Origin: Bacteroidales bacterium UBA6428
GTDB taxonomy: Bacteria > Bacteroidota > Bacteroidia > Bacteroidales > UBA932
Direction: 5' to 3'
Assembly (NCBI GenBank): GCA_002437305.1
Contig: DJOW01000027.1
Coordinates: 5,998 to 63,847, forward strand
Length of the DNA: 57,850 bases
A model generated the notes under the pieces. The model ran no database searches and was not told the DNA's origin. It saw only the letters and a program-made list of their open reading frames with translations. Below, piece after piece: positions 16,590 through 24,675 of this stretch. The position numbers and the translations under genes are program-made. How positions within the stretch are numbered: the first letter of the stretch is position 1; each line of letters opens with the position of its first letter.

Positions 16590-18155
16590 ATGAGACTTGA
16601 TAAAATCATATCAATGGCGATTTGTCTTGCTGTTGTCGCCACGTCTTGCTCTGAGGATGGATTGAGCACCCAGAACGCCGGAAAGGACAAACCAGTGGTC
16701 ACCATAGAGCAGAATGTCGCCAGCAATTATCTGATGACATTCACTTTGGAGGCTGATTTCAACACAGCCCAGTTCGGCTATGTAATCATGGATGGCGGCA
16801 GCACTGTGGTGCCGGCGCCTCAGGACATCTTGATGGACAAGGTCGGTACAGCGTTGCAGAGCGGTGTTTTCAATGCAGTGGACCAGGTCAAGAAAAGAAT
16901 CGAGTTCGAGTGCGTGCCGAACCATGAGTATAAGGTTTATGCCGCCGCGATCTCGGAGACCGGACTTGTGAGCCTTTTGGCGGAGAAAACCATTAATGTG
17001 GCTGACACTGAGATCCCGACCATCCTGAAAGCCTATCCTGCCGGCAATGTGCTTACTCTGGAATATTCAGAGAACGTGGTAGTGAACAAAGAGAGTTATG
17101 CCACGATCCAATATGTAAAGTGGGGAACAATGGAAGTCACTCCAAAGAAGGATCTTCCGCTTGAATATATTTCTGTTGAAGGCAACATCGTGACCATTGA
17201 GTGTCCCAAGCCGGCGAACGGAGCGGGGTATCTGGTAAGTTTCCCGCAAGGGCTTTTCCTTGATTTGAGCGGAAACAAAGGGTGGGGCGTGAATTCTTCA
17301 TTCAACACATCAACCGCCACCTACTCCAATCTCGGTTGGGATGACTCTTCTGTGGATTTTTCTGTCGAGGCTTCATATTTCAAAGACGCTCCCGCGACGA
17401 CATGGAAAGAAGATGGCGCCGCCGTTGAGATGGTTTTCCCGTTCGATGTCTACAAAAACACACATCTTTCAAATACCGTCAGCGTCGTGTATAAGGATAA
17501 CGGAGGAAAAGAGTATGCTTATGCCGACTATGAGGTGGCCGAGGACAGGAGGACCGTCAGAGTGAGGCTTCCGCATGCCCCAAAGTCTGTGTTTGACATC
17601 AAGCTTGACCGAGGCGCCGTGTATGACGAATGGGGTAATGTCAATTCCGCGTTCGAGCTTGATCCGGAGGAGTTCAAATATTCCGCTTTTGATCTCAAAT
17701 CCGGCGGCTATTCCATAAATGGAGTAAAGAACAAATTCACCGTCACCTTCACCCGCAGAACGGCTTCCGTTGTGACAATGGCCGCGGACTGGTTCAACCT
17801 TGGAAAAGATCTTATCGGAGGCTCCGGGACCATAATGCCGCTGCTTAAAGGTGTGGTCGATTATGAGAACAGGACGATAACCTTCGATGGCTCATGGTAT
17901 TACAGAGACGCTCTTCAGGATTACAGTGCGTTCGGGACTCCTTTTTATTACTATGGAAAGGATGAAAGCAAGAAATTGGTCTTCTGGGGAAGCGGCAAGG
18001 GCGGCGATTCTCCTGTTGTTGTGACATTTGACGAAGAAGGCGTCATGAAAGACATTTCAGCTTTCGACTACTCTGTGCATTCTGCCGACACTGGCAATTA
18101 CTTGTACGTGTACGATGAGGTAAAAGACAACACTGAGCTTACTTACACAGAATAA
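16590..18155 (+). CDS. Lipoprotein with Ig-like (SbsA/Big_5-type) domain
   Basis: A 521-residue lipoprotein with lipobox VATSC and the export-like SEDGLSTQN. A first beta domain spans about residues 35-125. Residues about 130-230 resemble a Big_5/SbsA Ig-like domain (AYPAGNVLTLEYSENV ... FLDLSGNKGWG); a second similar strand pattern follows (VYDEWGNVNSAFEL at about 345). The C-terminal 140 residues (KSGGYSINGVKNKFTVTF ... SSWYYRDALQDY-like) are unassigned and rich in aromatics, as binding faces often are. It starts 7 bases after the previous stop, and its own stop overlaps the next ATG, so it is firmly within the operon. No enzymatic motif is seen. Confidence 0.72.
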   Translation: MRLDKIISMAICLAVVATSCSEDGLSTQNAGKDKPVVTIEQNVASNYLMTFTLEADFNTAQFGYVIMDGGSTVVPAPQDILMDKVGTALQSGVFNAVDQVKKRIEFECVPNHEYKVYAAAISETGLVSLLAEKTINVADTEIPTILKAYPAGNVLTLEYSENVVVNKESYATIQYVKWGTMEVTPKKDLPLEYISVEGNIVTIECPKPANGAGYLVSFPQGLFLDLSGNKGWGVNSSFNTSTATYSNLGWDDSSVDFSVEASYFKDAPATTWKEDGAAVEMVFPFDVYKNTHLSNTVSVVYKDNGGKEYAYADYEVAEDRRTVRVRLPHAPKSVFDIKLDRGAVYDEWGNVNSAFELDPEEFKYSAFDLKSGGYSINGVKNKFTVTFTRRTASVVTMAADWFNLGKDLIGGSGTIMPLLKGVVDYENRTITFDGSWYYRDALQDYSAFGTPFYYYGKDESKKLVFWGSGKGGDSPVVVTFDEEGVMKDISAFDYSVHSADTGNYLYVYDEVKDNTELTYTE

Positions 18156-20026
18156 TGAGATATTTACTTAAATCGTTGGTTTTGGTCTTCCTTGCCGCCG
18201 GGCTTGTCGCATGCGGCAAGGAAGGCGGTTTGGAATTGTCAACCGGAGATCTTGAGTTCAAGTCTTCAGAGCAGAAACAGACAGTGAACATCACGGCCGA
18301 TTGTTCGTGGACCGCCGCGTCTGACTGTGAATGGATTGTCTGCTCGCCGGCGAGAGGGGAAGGAGACGCCGCGCTTTCAATCACTGCCCGTCAGAACGAT
18401 GGATTGGAAAGAGAGGGCACGGTCATGGTCAGCGGGGGCGGTGACATGTGCGAGATAGCCGTCAGACAGGAGGGAGTAGATTTCTCCGCAAGCTCCTACA
18501 GTGTCGAGCTGGACCAGGAGGGAACGCCTGTGGTCATTACTATCACATCGAAGCATGATTGGGAGATAGTGATCCCGTCAACCGCCTCATGGTGCAAGGT
18601 GTCCCCGTCCAAAGGCTCAGCCGGCGAGACTCCGGTCACTGTCTCGGCGGCTCCGTTCACGGACCGCACACCGAGAGGAAAACAGTTCATAACAGTGAAT
18701 TATGGGTCTACATTCTCGATGATCGCAGTCAGCCAGAACATGCCGAACAATGACCCGCTGGCTCCGGACCTCCTTCTTCCGGAAGAAGGAGCGACCGGAG
18801 TGAAGACGAATGGAACTTTTACGTGGAGGGCAGCGTCCGACCCGGACGGTGACGCTGTGAAGTATTGCCTCATGCTTTCCAGGGACAATGGCACGACCTG
18901 GGCTTCGTACAATTCCACGGCCACATCATGCAAGCCGTCCGATCTGCTCGAGAAAAATTCAAGGTATGTGTGGAAAGTCAAAAGCCTGGACGATTTCGGT
19001 GGGGAGGCGGAGAGCCGGACCCGATCCTTTATTACGGGAGATGGCGGAGCCTATGCTGACGGTGAGATCCTGAGATACCAGACGGAATCTGCCGGAGCGC
19101 CTGATCCTGTGCATCTTATCATCATGGGTGACGGCTACACGAAGGATGAATATTCCGACGGCGGGAAATTTGACAGTGATGTCGCAGTCGCTGTTGAGGC
19201 TTTCTTCGGTCTGGAACCTTTCGCCACGTACAGGGATTATTTCAGGATAACCGTGATGGCCGTGTACTCGCAGGAGAGCGGGGCCACAATTAAGAATGAC
19301 ATGGCTGAATGCCGTGCGCAGACAAGAAACACCGCCTTCAGCACGGTTTTAACGGGCGGCTCAAGCACCGAGGTTGCCTGTGACACCGACAAGGCCTATT
19401 CTTACGCCAAGAAAATCACCGGGGTGACCGACACCGAACTCCAGAACACCACGATCCTGATGCTTGTGAATCAGAATGTCTATGCCGGCACATGCTGGAT
19501 GGAGCGTTCCGGAAGGTCTGTGTCGATTTGTCCGGTCGGTCCGACGTTCAGGAACATAGTTGTCCACGAAGGTGGAGGGCACGGCTTCGGCAGGCTTAAG
19601 GATGAGTACCGCTATACCGACGCCACCATTCCGGTCGGTGACAAGAACCTGGTCCTGGACTGGAGGACGCTCGATCCGTATTTTGCCTACAACATCTCGT
19701 TCACCAATGATAAGAACACCGCTCATTGGGGGCATTTCATCGGTCGCAAAGGATATGATGCGGTAGGATTCTTCGAGGGTGGAATGCTTTACACCAAAGG
19801 TGTCTGGAGGCCCGAGACCATCAGCTGCATGGAGGACAACAGGATGTACTACAATGCGCCTTCACGTGAGGCGATTGTCAGAAGAATATTCAAGGCGAGC
19901 GGAAAGACATTTTCTCTCAATGACTTCTATGCCAATGACAAGGTGAGGGTTGACAACACTGTGGGCAGCCATAACCATGTGGAGAAGTTCGTACCTTTGG
20001 CCCCTCCTGTGATGATAGACCGTTGA
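18155..20026 (+). CDS. BACON-domain lipoprotein with M64 metallopeptidase domain
   Basis: A 623-residue lipoprotein (lipobox GLVAC). Two BACON domains follow (about 22-110, with CSWTAASDCEWIVCSPARGEG; about 112-195, with KHDWEIVIPSTASWCKVSPSKG), then an Fn3-like domain (about 205-290). The C-terminal 320 residues match the peptidase M64 (IgA peptidase) family: LIIMGDGYTKDEYSD, PFATYRDYFRITVMAVYS, and the metal-binding HEGGGHGFGRLKDEY at about residue 470. The first two histidines are separated by four residues (HExxxH). Known M64 members cleave immunoglobulin A or other host proteins; the substrate here is unknown. Operon position suggests action at the surface beside SusCD and the S8 peptidase. 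Confidence 0.9.
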   Translation: MRYLLKSLVLVFLAAGLVACGKEGGLELSTGDLEFKSSEQKQTVNITADCSWTAASDCEWIVCSPARGEGDAALSITARQNDGLEREGTVMVSGGGDMCEIAVRQEGVDFSASSYSVELDQEGTPVVITITSKHDWEIVIPSTASWCKVSPSKGSAGETPVTVSAAPFTDRTPRGKQFITVNYGSTFSMIAVSQNMPNNDPLAPDLLLPEEGATGVKTNGTFTWRAASDPDGDAVKYCLMLSRDNGTTWASYNSTATSCKPSDLLEKNSRYVWKVKSLDDFGGEAESRTRSFITGDGGAYADGEILRYQTESAGAPDPVHLIIMGDGYTKDEYSDGGKFDSDVAVAVEAFFGLEPFATYRDYFRITVMAVYSQESGATIKNDMAECRAQTRNTAFSTVLTGGSSTEVACDTDKAYSYAKKITGVTDTELQNTTILMLVNQNVYAGTCWMERSGRSVSICPVGPTFRNIVVHEGGGHGFGRLKDEYRYTDATIPVGDKNLVLDWRTLDPYFAYNISFTNDKNTAHWGHFIGRKGYDAVGFFEGGMLYTKGVWRPETISCMEDNRMYYNAPSREAIVRRIFKASGKTFSLNDFYANDKVRVDNTVGSHNHVEKFVPLAPPVMIDR

Positions 20027-20071
20027 ACGGACAATAAGACAACTTAACAATAACATTTAATCTTTTACGAA

Positions 20072-22261
20072 ATGAAGAAGTTACTCTCATTGGTTTGCAT
20101 CGGCCTGGTGGCCGTGGCAAGCTGCTCAAGGGTGGATGACCTTGAGACAAGGGTGGATGACTTGGATTCAAGGGTTGTAAAACTCGAGGAACTTGTCAGT
20201 ACTCTTAACGGACAGGTGGCGTCTATCGATGCCCTGGTCAACACAATCAAGGATGGAGGGTACATCCAGGAAGTCAAGTCCGAGACAAAAGATGGCCTGA
20301 ACTATTATACCCTTACCTTGAGTAACGGGAAGACATATACGATTCATGACGGCGCCAAAGGCGCTGACGGACATACTCCGGTGGTGGGCGTCAAGTTGGA
20401 TGAGGATGACAACAACTACTATTGGACGGTTGATGGAAAATATACCGATCCTAAGGTAAAGGTCAACGGAACAGATGGGAAGACCCCTGAGATTTCCATT
20501 ATTTCCGGTTATTGGTGCATCAGGTGGCCCGGGGATGAGAACTGGACAACGCTATCCGTCGCAGAGGGTGAGGATGGAGACTCGTTCTTCAAGGATGTGA
20601 AGATCGGTGACGATGAAGTCACATTCATCCTTGCCAGTGGCGATTCTTTCTCCGTTTCGCTTCTTGGCGGGTTCAGGCTTGTCTGTCCTGGCACGACTGT
20701 CGGGGTGTCGGCCAACAGCACCGCCAAAGTGAAATACACTGTGAAAGGTGCCAAGGAAGGTGAGGAAGTGGTAGTGTACATAAAACATGTGTCCGAAGGT
20801 TGGTCCGCGTCTGTTGATGAGTCCGCCGCCGAGGTTTCCATCAATGTTCCTTCCGATCCGGAAGGTGGACTCGTGATCATCGAGGCCATCAACAACACAA
20901 CCAGTAAGGTGGCTGACCAGGCGATTCGTTTCGAGCAAGGTGTCCTTGCCGCCGCCAATCTCAGCTACGAGATCTCGGACGCGTCCGGAGTGCTGGAAAT
21001 TCCCATCAGCACGAACATGGAGTATGAGGTCAAGAGCGACAGTGATTGGCTGAAGCTTGTTGAGACTAAGGCCGCGCACACCGAGACGCTCGCTTTCTCC
21101 TATGAATTGAACACGGGCGCCGATGCCAGGACGGCCACGATTACCATAAGTGGCGCCGCCGGCAATACGCTTTCCGTTGTCGTCCTTCAGCGTGGCTGCC
21201 CACCTCTTAAGGATGAATATGCCATCGGTGAATATTATGAGAGACAGGGCGTGGTTGGTGTGGTTTGGCATACCGATGAAAATTGTATCAAGGTCTTGGC
21301 CCTCGATGAGAAGAAGAACATCCAGTGGTCTGAGTACGAGTCCGCTAATTCATGGGCTGACAGCGAGACAGACGGCCTGGCCAACATGAACACAATCCTG
21401 AACAACCCTTATAGCTCCATAACCTATTTCACGGCCCAGAAATGGTGCAATGACAAAGGTTCAGGCTGGTATCTTCCTGCCGTGGACGAGATGTGCGAGA
21501 TTCTGAACAACATTGGCACTCTTAATGACAGTCTTTCCGTACATGATGGCACAACTCTTTCAAAGGGTTATTATTATTGGACTTCCACCCAGAATACGGA
21601 AACCAGGGCTGTCCAGACCGCCTATTGGGATTGGGATTACGAGAAAGCTGTAAAGGCGGAGAAAACGTCCACGTCTTATTGCGGAGCCCGCGCGTCATAC
21701 AATGTGAAGCTGAAAGCCGATGAGCCGGACACGCCCAAGCCTGGAGCGTACAAGATCGGTGACGAGATGACTTTGGACAGAGGTCAGGGAGTTGTTGCCT
21801 ACATCGATGAGACTGGCGAGCACGGATATGTGATCTCCAAACTTGAAAGCGAGGAGGTCTATTGGGCGACAACAGGACAGTATGCCAGCTATTGGCCTAC
21901 CAGCGAAGACGATGGCAAGGCCAACTGTGAAAAACTGTCATCCTGGCTTGAGAACATCAGTTCATGCCCTGCGGCTTACTGGGCTGTCTATACATGCGGA
22001 AACGCCGGGTGGTTCCTCCCTGCACAGAATCAGCTCAAAGCGGTGCTGGCCAATTTCAGCGCCATCAACGAGGGGCTGGCCAAGATAGGCGGAACGCAGT
22101 TGACGGAAGGTCGTGCCTATTGGAGCTCAACCACATGGTTCAGTGATGACTCCGGTGCGTTGGCAAGGTACTACAAATACAGCGAAGGCGCCGTAAGTCC
22201 TGACGCTTCTGATGAGCTTACCTATTGCAAGCATTTTGCCCGCGCAATCCATGCTTTCTAA
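20072..22261 (+). CDS. DUF4988/BACON lipoprotein with two DUF1566-like repeats
   Basis: A 729-residue lipoprotein (lipobox AVASC). A short coiled coil with heptads and an internal repeat (RVDDLETRVDDLDSRV) comes first, then a DUF4988-type beta region (YIQEVKSETKDGLNYYTLTLSNGKTYTIHDG; ADGHTPVVGVK; GKTPEISI). A BACON domain spans about 300-375 (SDSDWLKLVETKAAH). Two tandem domains of the DUF1566/C-type-lectin-like kind follow: one with GSGWYLPAVDEMCEI and YYYWTSTQ, one with NAGWFLPAQNQLKAVL and AYWSSTTW. The last ends in HFARAIHAF. The arrangement suggests a stalked, multi-domain surface adhesin or binding protein. A 45-base gap precedes it. Confidence 0.8.
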   Translation: MKKLLSLVCIGLVAVASCSRVDDLETRVDDLDSRVVKLEELVSTLNGQVASIDALVNTIKDGGYIQEVKSETKDGLNYYTLTLSNGKTYTIHDGAKGADGHTPVVGVKLDEDDNNYYWTVDGKYTDPKVKVNGTDGKTPEISIISGYWCIRWPGDENWTTLSVAEGEDGDSFFKDVKIGDDEVTFILASGDSFSVSLLGGFRLVCPGTTVGVSANSTAKVKYTVKGAKEGEEVVVYIKHVSEGWSASVDESAAEVSINVPSDPEGGLVIIEAINNTTSKVADQAIRFEQGVLAAANLSYEISDASGVLEIPISTNMEYEVKSDSDWLKLVETKAAHTETLAFSYELNTGADARTATITISGAAGNTLSVVVLQRGCPPLKDEYAIGEYYERQGVVGVVWHTDENCIKVLALDEKKNIQWSEYESANSWADSETDGLANMNTILNNPYSSITYFTAQKWCNDKGSGWYLPAVDEMCEILNNIGTLNDSLSVHDGTTLSKGYYYWTSTQNTETRAVQTAYWDWDYEKAVKAEKTSTSYCGARASYNVKLKADEPDTPKPGAYKIGDEMTLDRGQGVVAYIDETGEHGYVISKLESEEVYWATTGQYASYWPTSEDDGKANCEKLSSWLENISSCPAAYWAVYTCGNAGWFLPAQNQLKAVLANFSAINEGLAKIGGTQLTEGRAYWSSTTWFSDDSGALARYYKYSEGAVSPDASDELTYCKHFARAIHAF

Positions 22262-22293
22262 TAACTATGCTTAAACATATCGGATAATATATT

Positions 22294-24675
22294 ATGAGAT
22301 TAAAATCATTGATATTCGGACTATTGTCTGCCGTCGCCGTGTTGGCCGGCTGCAATGAGGAGTCTTCTGTCCCGACCATTAAGGCGGTCGCTTTGGACAT
22401 CAGCAAGGACGCCGGGGAGTATGAGCTGCCATATTCCCTGCAGGGAGGCTCCGGCTCGGATCAGCTTACTGCCACACCAGATGCGGAATGGATTTACGAT
22501 GTGCGTGTAGAGCCTGACAAGGTTGTGTTTTCAGCCGAGCAGAACGCCGGTGCCTCGCGGAGCGCGACCATGCGTCTTTCATATCCCGGAGCAGAGGATG
22601 TCTCGGTGAAGATAAACCAGGGGTCTGTGTTTGAAGGCCCATTCAAGCTTGAGGTTTATGACATAAATCCTTATGGCTGCAAAGTCAAGTACACTCCTGT
22701 CGAGTACAGTGGAAATTATATTTTCTTCGTGATGGAGAAGAGCATGGTTTCCAAGTATCTTCTGGACAAGGATGGACTTGAACAGTTGTATAAAGCGGAT
22801 CTTGACTATGTCCAAGGGATCGCTGACTATAACAAGATGACATTGGAGGAATGCCTTAAGCATGCCCCTCAGTTCTACACCATGGATGGCGTTGAAACAG
22901 ACATGACATACACCGATTTGGACTATGACACAGATTACATTGCGTATTGCTATGGACTCAGTCTGGACGGAAAGAAATTGACAGACGTGACCATGGTTGA
23001 ATTCTCGACATCTATTGTGGAAACCTCCGACATAACGTTCAAGGCAGAGATTACGGACATCACCAATAACAGCGCGAAGATTGTCATCAATCCTTCCAAC
23101 AGCACAGATTATTACTTCTGGACCTATGTCTCCGAGATGGATTATTCGAAATATTCCCTTGAGGAGATCATGTCCAATATGATCAGCAACATCAAGTCCA
23201 ATGTGGAGAATTGGGGAATATCCATAAACCAATATATCCACACAGGCCCTTCAAGTGACACCCCGACAAACCTGTGGTCGGGCACAAAGTATTACATCGT
23301 GGCTTGGGGGATGGATTATGCCGGAACCCCTACCACGAAGCCTCGGGAAGTGGCAACCTTCGTGACTGAAGCCGAACCTGTCACAGATGACTGCACGTTC
23401 AAGCTTACTTTGCTTGAGACAAAGCCTGAGGACGTCAAGGTCAAGGTCGAGCCTTCAAAGGCGGACACCCGCTACTACCTTGCCTTCGTCGACGAGAACA
23501 AGTGCAGCGGCTACAATGACAACCAGATGGCGCAGAGGATCATAAATATGGAGGCCGCGCGTCTGGAGGAAGGCTACTATAAGGAGAACACTTGGGAGGC
23601 CCTTACATACACAGGAGTCAAGGAATTCTGGGGCAATGTCGATCTTTGCTGGAATTTCCTTCCGGAGCACACATACCGCGTTTATGCTTTCGGTGTAGAC
23701 AACACAGGGAAACTGACCACCGCTGTCTCAAGACTTGATGTCACCACCAATCCCGCCGTCAAGTCTGACCTGACCATCGAGACGAAACTTGTCAAGTCAA
23801 CATGGAACTACGCGACATTCGAGTTCACTCCGAGCAATGATGATGAGTATTACCTTCCGTTCCTGCTGACGGCGGAGGACGCGAAGCTGTACAAGAACGC
23901 CGACGGAACATACAACGCCAATCTGCTTATGATGGACATCGAAGGCTACTACGAGGACGAGATTGTCTATAAGAGAATGAAAGGCAAGCAGACGCTCGAA
24001 CAATATTGGAAATCCGACACGGAATATACAATGATAGTGTTCGGCTATTCGGGAACCAACACAACCGATTTCTTCGAGACCGAAGTCAAGTCTCCTGAGA
24101 TTCCGTTCGGAAAGAGCGATGCCGAGGTAGAAGTGGAATATTGCTTCATAGACGGTAATGAGCTGGCGGCCAAATATCCTGACAAATGGGATGCGGAAGA
24201 CATGAAAGACGCTTGCGTGATGCTTACTAAATACACCCCGAACGCCGCGGCGGTGCATTGGTATGGTGGAGTCTGGGCTCCAGTGTCTAATTATGACTGG
24301 GGCGTGGATCAGCTTATGGCTCTGATAAGGAACGACTCCGCGCCTGCGAACTGCATCGACATGTATCAGCAGACCTGCCGTCCGTGGTATGGCCATAACT
24401 GGAGCTTCTCTTATGTCGCCGAGGGGTCTGATGGCAATTACGGAAAATGGCATTACATTGAGTTCAAGCCTACGAAGGAGGACACGGTAGAACCGTTCGA
24501 CTTCTGGTCGCATCCGTATGATGGAGGGAAAGGCACAACAACCGTGTCAGTGTATTCTATTCCTAAAAATCCTGGCATCGCGCCTAAGGACATCACAAAG
24601 AGCGTGTTCAAGGCTTCGCCTGTGGCCGGGGGCAATACCGGAAAAGCAAGAAAAATCACCCGAGACCTTGAATGA
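22294..24675 (+). CDS. BACON and Fn3-like repeat lipoprotein
   Basis: A 793-residue lipoprotein with lipobox VLAGC and the acidic NEESS. A BACON-like domain covers about 30-110 (ATPDAEWIYDVRVEPDKVVF ... SYPGAEDVSVKINQGS). Four Fn3-like or Ig-like repeats follow (about 115-245, 246-365, 366-490, 491-600), each opening with a strand such as ITFKAEITDITNNSAKIVI, CTFKLTLLETKPEDVKVKV or LTIETKLVKSTWNYATFEF, and carrying many Tyr and Trp residues. The C-terminal 190 residues are unassigned. No catalytic motif is seen. Its first BACON-like domain resembles that of the next gene, which suggests the two arose by duplication. It is probably a surface binding protein. Confidence 0.75.
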   Translation: MRLKSLIFGLLSAVAVLAGCNEESSVPTIKAVALDISKDAGEYELPYSLQGGSGSDQLTATPDAEWIYDVRVEPDKVVFSAEQNAGASRSATMRLSYPGAEDVSVKINQGSVFEGPFKLEVYDINPYGCKVKYTPVEYSGNYIFFVMEKSMVSKYLLDKDGLEQLYKADLDYVQGIADYNKMTLEECLKHAPQFYTMDGVETDMTYTDLDYDTDYIAYCYGLSLDGKKLTDVTMVEFSTSIVETSDITFKAEITDITNNSAKIVINPSNSTDYYFWTYVSEMDYSKYSLEEIMSNMISNIKSNVENWGISINQYIHTGPSSDTPTNLWSGTKYYIVAWGMDYAGTPTTKPREVATFVTEAEPVTDDCTFKLTLLETKPEDVKVKVEPSKADTRYYLAFVDENKCSGYNDNQMAQRIINMEAARLEEGYYKENTWEALTYTGVKEFWGNVDLCWNFLPEHTYRVYAFGVDNTGKLTTAVSRLDVTTNPAVKSDLTIETKLVKSTWNYATFEFTPSNDDEYYLPFLLTAEDAKLYKNADGTYNANLLMMDIEGYYEDEIVYKRMKGKQTLEQYWKSDTEYTMIVFGYSGTNTTDFFETEVKSPEIPFGKSDAEVEVEYCFIDGNELAAKYPDKWDAEDMKDACVMLTKYTPNAAAVHWYGGVWAPVSNYDWGVDQLMALIRNDSAPANCIDMYQQTCRPWYGHNWSFSYVAEGSDGNYGKWHYIEFKPTKEDTVEPFDFWSHPYDGGKGTTTVSVYSIPKNPGIAPKDITKSVFKASPVAGGNTGKARKITRDLE

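Noticed and set aside
20072..22261. Diversity-generating retroelement target
   Set aside because: The fold is suitable, but no reverse transcriptase, accessory gene or template repeat is seen in the window.
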